From Salminus brasiliensis (taxonomy: Eukaryota > Chordata > Actinopteri > Characiformes > Bryconidae), in NCBI RefSeq assembly GCF_030463535.1, contig NC_132894.1:13289433-13353432 (forward strand): DNA of 64,000 nt. Reading direction: 5' to 3'. Shown piece after piece: positions 59,176 through 64,000 of the stretch. Made by a program: the position numbers and the translations under genes. Every line of letters begins with the position of its first letter. Within the stretch, counting starts at the first letter, position 1. The notes beneath the pieces are model-generated. The model saw only the letters and a program-made list of their open reading frames with translations. It was not told the origin of the DNA and made no database searches.

Positions 59176-61769
59176 GTGTTAAAGGATGACAAATAGTAGA
59201 CATGTTGGTAAGTGACAAGCTTAGCACTGGTTTTACTAGACATGTGTGTTCCACCAAATTTGCATTTTTTGAAACAATACACTGTTCTGTAGATCTGGTT
59301 TGTAACCTACTCAGGCATATCAGACTAAAAATGCTCCACAAGGAGATGCTATTACCACTAAAATATCTTTTGGTGCTGTGGACACAACATTACGCAACAT
59401 CAACATCTTCAACATTTTCAAACGTGAACATTAAAAAACAAACCAACAAACAAACACGAACCACATATGTGTGTGATCAAATATAAAAAGTGATGTACAA
59501 ATGTCTTTTATATTACAAACGAGTCCCCTAGCCATGTTTCTATGGTGTAAAAACAGATGAGGAATAAAGATCAACATTTCAGCTTCAGGACAACATCATG
59601 CTGGTCTTCAGAACCTGTCACCTCATTCTGAACAGGAAAAAAAAAGAAAAGGGCATATACTGTAAACTGTGACTCATAATACTGTACAGACATTTCCCAA
59701 ATACCACGTGACAGTCCCTCAACATTCTTAATACAAAAGCACATCCAAGAAGAAAAGTACTAGGGCTTGAGTCCGTTAACACTTTCAGTACACACAGTGC
59801 CTGTACAGTATGAAACTGGAACCATGATTGTCATCTGCTGTAGGCCACAGGTTTCACCTGTGCTCTCGAAACGCTCTTGCTGTGGAAACAGTTTTCCCCT
59901 CCAGCTGTCGACAGCAGAATGCACCAAACCACTCAAAGCAAAATTAAGCCGAGCATGCGAACAACACACGCACCACGTTCATCTACTTTTTCTGCTTACA
60001 GATACAAATGAACTCATGTCAGCACAGCTGACCTTCTACCCTTTTTCTTGGAAAAGGTTCACAGACACATTGTCTCTGTTCATGAGGCCTCCGAGAAAAA
60101 AAAAAATGGCTCTATACACTTTCTGTACGCGCCCCACCCAGTTAAACTGATCCTTGTAGCTAAATAATACAAATACAGGAGACGCCAGTCACACTCCACA
60201 ATACCTGTCCTACTGGTTACTTCAGCAAAAGATCTAATTAACGTGATTTATCACTTTCCCCAGATGCAGGAAAGCAGCTACAAATGGTGCTACAAATGGT
60301 TCTTTGGTTCTATGAGCAAGGCCATAGAAGAACCATTTTTGGTAGGAATGTCCCGATCAAGGTTTTTTAGCCCGAGTTTGTTTATTCTTTGTGCTTCTAT
60401 AAATAATACAGCCCCATATCTTAGGTAAGATGTCTGACTGACCTACCTGACCTTTCAGCTCCCACTTTCTCTACAACTCTGCAGTCTTATCACTTATCAC
60501 TGTATGCAATAGCATTAGCTAATTACAAATTCACCATTCAGAGCTGGTTTAGAACCAAAGAAAGGAGCATGGTTTTATTGCTGATAGAACAGATCATTTC
60601 CATCATAGCCTGGTTTCTAAACAGGCGTGATTCAAGAGTAAAGACAAGATGGGAGTAACAATGTATATTCATACTAGGATAAAATATCTTTGTCATAGCA
60701 CGGCTACAATCAAACTGGGTGGTTGTGGCAGTGTGGCCAAAAACGTTAAAATAAAATAAACCCTCCACCTGCTGCTCTGTTTCATGTTACTTGTTTGCTG
60801 CGTAATTTTTACAGCGAGGCTCTAAGATAAAGTTTTGCTCCTCCCTGAACTTTCCGTTCCACCTTAAATGATGCAGCGGTTAAAATGTACCTAGGGTAAC
60901 TGCAGCACTGTTTAAGATGGAATGGAGAGTTAGAATTAGAAGCCAACTTCAGCTTTGGTTTTGGCTGCTAACTGGTAACATTACCAAACTTATCAGTTCA
61001 AATAAAGCTCTTTTTGTTTTGCTCACTATGTCTAGGGTAAAAATAATTAAAAAGTAATCTGCAGCAGCTGAGGATCATGTCTGTTTATGCTGCCTAGAGG
61101 GTGCCAGATGGCACTTGGCTACAGCAAACCTAAGGATCAGAAAGTCGGAGCCTTAAAAGCCAATACCCATTCTATTAAAAACTCCTTTCTAAAGGGATGT
61201 GTCTGAATAACCTTTTAAAGGTTTAAAGATAAGAGTGTAAATGTTCTTTACTAATGTAAAGATTCTTCTCACTCACATCTCTTAAAAGTGTTTCCTCATG
61301 GACCCAAAACAGTTCTTCTATGGCATTGCTCATAGATCCCTCTGTAGCACCATTATTTTTAAAAGTGTAGGCTAACATTAACACTAACAAACACTTAACA
61401 ACTCACCCAAAAAACATCTCTCAACCCTATCAAAGCGCATCCTGATCTTCATTTGTTTTGATATGTATGTACTGAGACTGTTCTGGCATGGACTTATCAG
61501 AAAAAAAGAAAAAAAAATGAAGACTTGTGGCTGGTGCCTAAAGCCAATGTTTGTTAGCAACATTAGCCAGCCTAGCATCTCCTGACTGTAAACTACAAAG
61601 GCACGAGTCGGATAGCAAACATCCCTTGGTTGATTGACCACATTATTTCTCGCTTAACTATTCCTTCAATGTAAACAGGGCTGTTTTGTTCAGCAGTGTT
61701 TTGTGATTTGGAGCTCATCAGAGTGTAGGACGTAGGGGCTAAACTTGGATTTGGACAGTGTCCATGGCC
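59176..61769. other. Intergenic region between the satellite and pla2r1
   Basis: No convincing exon on either strand. It contains fragments of the MITE-like family also seen at 31727-31916: one near 60262-60345 (AGAAGAACCATTTTTGG) and one at about 61231-61373, ending AAAAGTGTAG. The rest is unique-looking. Confidence 0.5.
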
Positions 61770-61775
61770 TTTATT
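61770..61775 (-). terminator. Candidate poly(A) signal of pla2r1
   Basis: TTTATT on the + strand (AATAAA on -), about 700 bases beyond the pla2r1 stop codon. It is a plausible but unproven 3' end. Confidence 0.35.
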
Positions 61776-62476
61776 CCACTAATGCTGAAACGGAGTGCGG
61801 GGTGCTGAAGGGAGATAAAGTGCTTGTCAAAGAACAAACATGTAATTGTACAACAATATTTCCGATAAAACAGGATTCAGAGTCGTGAAAAAAAGGAAGC
61901 TCACTGAAAGTGTGCTGAAATAGTGATAACACAAGGCCGTGTTGTCCTTCAAAACTTGTCCGTCTCACTGCAGCCTTTCTGCTGCTTTGGCATGCCGCAA
62001 CTAAGTTTAAAGCTATCATGCTACCATGTTTTCCTAAAGGATTTGTTGTTTATTGTTCTAACTCAGGCTAGAGAAACTTCCTGCCGCACAAGGGTTGTAA
62101 GAAAAGTGGTCTTCTGAAGGCCTGAAAGCATTGTGCGACTGATCTTCACATGAACAAAGGATTTCAAAGGTGCATAAATATCCTTTACTAAGCAGACCTT
62201 TCACACTGTTCCCTATCTTATCTTTACACTCTAATAGCTGTGTCAAAATCTCCCTGATATTGTGAAAACAAGAAAATAACCATTATTTAGAACGTCCCTT
62301 TCTTATTTTCTTTTGCATGACACTTTGAAAACGTAATGTGCATAATCCCAGACTGACCACAGCAGGGTCATACAGATGACAATAGATACTAGATTCATCA
62401 AGTTTGGTCCTACTGCAGTATCCCTGACTAAACTCACTGACACACACACACATACATACATACACACGCATATACA

Positions 62477-63767
62477 TTATTCCTCTGTCTGTGTCTCTAG
62501 GTCAGCGAGGAGAACGTTTCCGTCCGAGTCTGTGGCCTGAGAGTCGCCCTGCCTGTAGTAGGCGCTGCCGAGCGATGGAAGCCTATGGAAGTGCACCGCG
62601 TTCCGCTTATAGATGAACCACAACAACCCAGCCAGCAATGCGAAGAACAGAACGGCCACAAGGACGGCTGCCGGGACAATTCCGTGGTGCAAACCTGCAG
62701 GAGAAACACAATAAGGTGGAATCAGGGCTGGGCGGTATGGGAAAAATATTGTATCACGATATTTAAAGATATTTTCATGATACACAATATGTATTGCTAT
62801 ACATGTGGAATACTTTGGCCTTGCAGACCACATTTGTTTGGATTATTGTTGATTTACATCACAATCCACTTCACGTGAACGCTTCAGCTGATATTACGGT
62901 CTTCTGCACATGACATTCTTTCAGGTTTTTGCTCTGTGCATGTGTAAATATGTATGGCACTTATTATTATTATGTCAGTGTATTATATGCTGGGCAAAGC
63001 AGAGCATGTTTTCTGGGTTTGTTTTCCTGAAATAACTGAAAAGCAACCTGCCCATCTCTGCAACGGATGAAAACATCCTTCCAGCATCAAACATTTCTAG
63101 ACCGGTCAGCAGAAAGTAGAGGCTGTGCCACAGTTACAACTTGCCCCATATGCTGGTTTAATTGGATGGAGAGTCACTAAACACTCTAGTAAATTGTGTT
63201 CATGTTAAAAGTGTATTTCCAATGTAAATACATAATATAAGTTGAAAGTCAAATGTATTTTTTTATTTGTATTTATTTTTAATTCCCCCCCTTTGTTCTA
63301 CCAACTTGGTACTGCTAATTAACCCACCCATTCGTAGCTCCCCCTAGCTCTAGCAATGCTCCCGACACTAGTAGGCTAAGGGCTTAACACGTTTCCTCAG
63401 ATTTATGTAAATCCAGCCACAGCCTCTTTTCAAACTGCCGTCAGTGTGGCATCGCCATCAGCCGACATGCTCTGAGGAGAAAGTGCCGGCCACCATCACT
63501 TTGAGAGAGAGCGCCATCTACCCACCCGGAAAGAGCATGGCCAGTTGAAACAACTTTAAAAAGAATGTGGTAAATCAAAAAGACGGTAGTAAAGAGTTCC
63601 TTTATATTTCTTTTAAATTTACCACAAAAAAATGAATTTTTAATACATTTGTACTCCTTTTATATGGTGGTGTCCAAACACAAGCCACCTGTTCCCAAAG
63701 CTAAGTTTTGCAAATGAGAGAAGGCTCTTACCATTTACTGGCTCTATCTCCACCTCCTGGACCTCTG
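62477..63767 (-). CDS. pla2r1: Phospholipase A2 receptor 1, last two exons only
   Basis: PLA2R1 is a mannose-receptor-family protein that binds secreted phospholipase A2. Exon 63732-63767 (36 bp; EVQEVEIEPVN) is a juxtamembrane segment. Exon 62477-62694 encodes LHHGIVPAAVLVAVLFFALL and onward, the membrane helix, then a tail ending with a TAA stop. The tail words AYYRQ and VLLADLETQTEE resemble the human end ILISDLEKSDQ as remembered. Together with the tandem position upstream of ly75 this identifies pla2r1 rather than mrc1. The eight lectin domains and the rest lie to the right of the window. A possible further exon at the edge could not be supported. Confidence 0.82.
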
Positions 63768-64000
63768 CTATAAAACATAAAAACATGGCTTATATAGATG
63801 ACTGAAAAACACTGAATATAGATGTAATACAAAAGATCAAATCAAATCAGCAATAAACGAAATGTTTTCTCATCATATTATGTTTAACAAAAAAAAAGAG
63901 TATTGTATTCAAACATGCTCTAAAAGTTAGTGTCAGTGGTGTCTGTGGGCTTCTGAACAACTTTCTGTTTGCAGAGGTCAAACAAGGTCACCCCGTCGTT

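Noticed and set aside
63940-64000. Possible further pla2r1 exon at the right edge
   Set aside because: The open frame on the - strand has no donor in the phase required by exon 63732-63767, and the window ends too soon to judge.

Overview
The window looks like nuclear DNA of a teleost fish. It has long introns with GT-AG (and one GC-AG) boundaries, many (CA)n microsatellites, tRNA-derived SINEs, decayed Tc1-like DNA transposons and vertebrate-type genes whose best remembered relatives are human LGSN, MYOM2, LY75 and PLA2R1. The repeat types resemble those I associate with otophysan fishes (characins, catfishes), but that placement is only an inference. I see no bacterial, organellar or viral genes.

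Layout. Positions 1-1605 are a minisatellite of 39-43 bp units running off the left edge. Positions 2027-4600 hold a compact four-exon lengsin gene (lgsn, + strand, 671 codons). Its 3' end faces that of myom2 (M-protein, - strand), with predicted poly(A) signals only about 110 bp apart. I could join 37 coding exons of myom2 in unbroken phase (5136-26591, 1497 codons), with a probable non-coding first exon near 27.5-27.6 kb. Positions 27.7-29.4 kb look empty. ly75 (DEC-205, - strand) spans 31037-57575, with 35 exons in unbroken phase and 1717 codons: signal peptide, ricin-B-like CysR domain, fibronectin II, ten C-type lectin-like domains, one membrane helix and a short tail. Positions 57.8-62.4 kb are intergenic and include a 68-bp satellite array (58313-59175). 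At 62477 the last two exons of pla2r1 begin (- strand); the rest lies beyond the right edge.

The genes are not one pathway. lgsn is a lens protein of the glutamine-synthetase fold, and myom2 a sarcomeric M-band crosslinker. ly75 and pla2r1 are paralogous mannose-receptor-family endocytic receptors in tandem, in the same order and orientation as on human 2q24.

I found no convincing new system. The points most worth a second look are: an unassigned 81-bp phase-1/phase-1 candidate cassette exon in ly75 intron 1 (56739-56819); a SINE whose 3' tail forms the polypyrimidine tract of a ly75 splice acceptor (about 34292-34320); a Ser-Pro/KSP-repeat tail on myom2; and an 18-bp microexon plus a GC-AG intron in myom2. 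No alignment, expression data or database search was available. Family assignments rest on recognising sequence motifs and on remembered human proteins.
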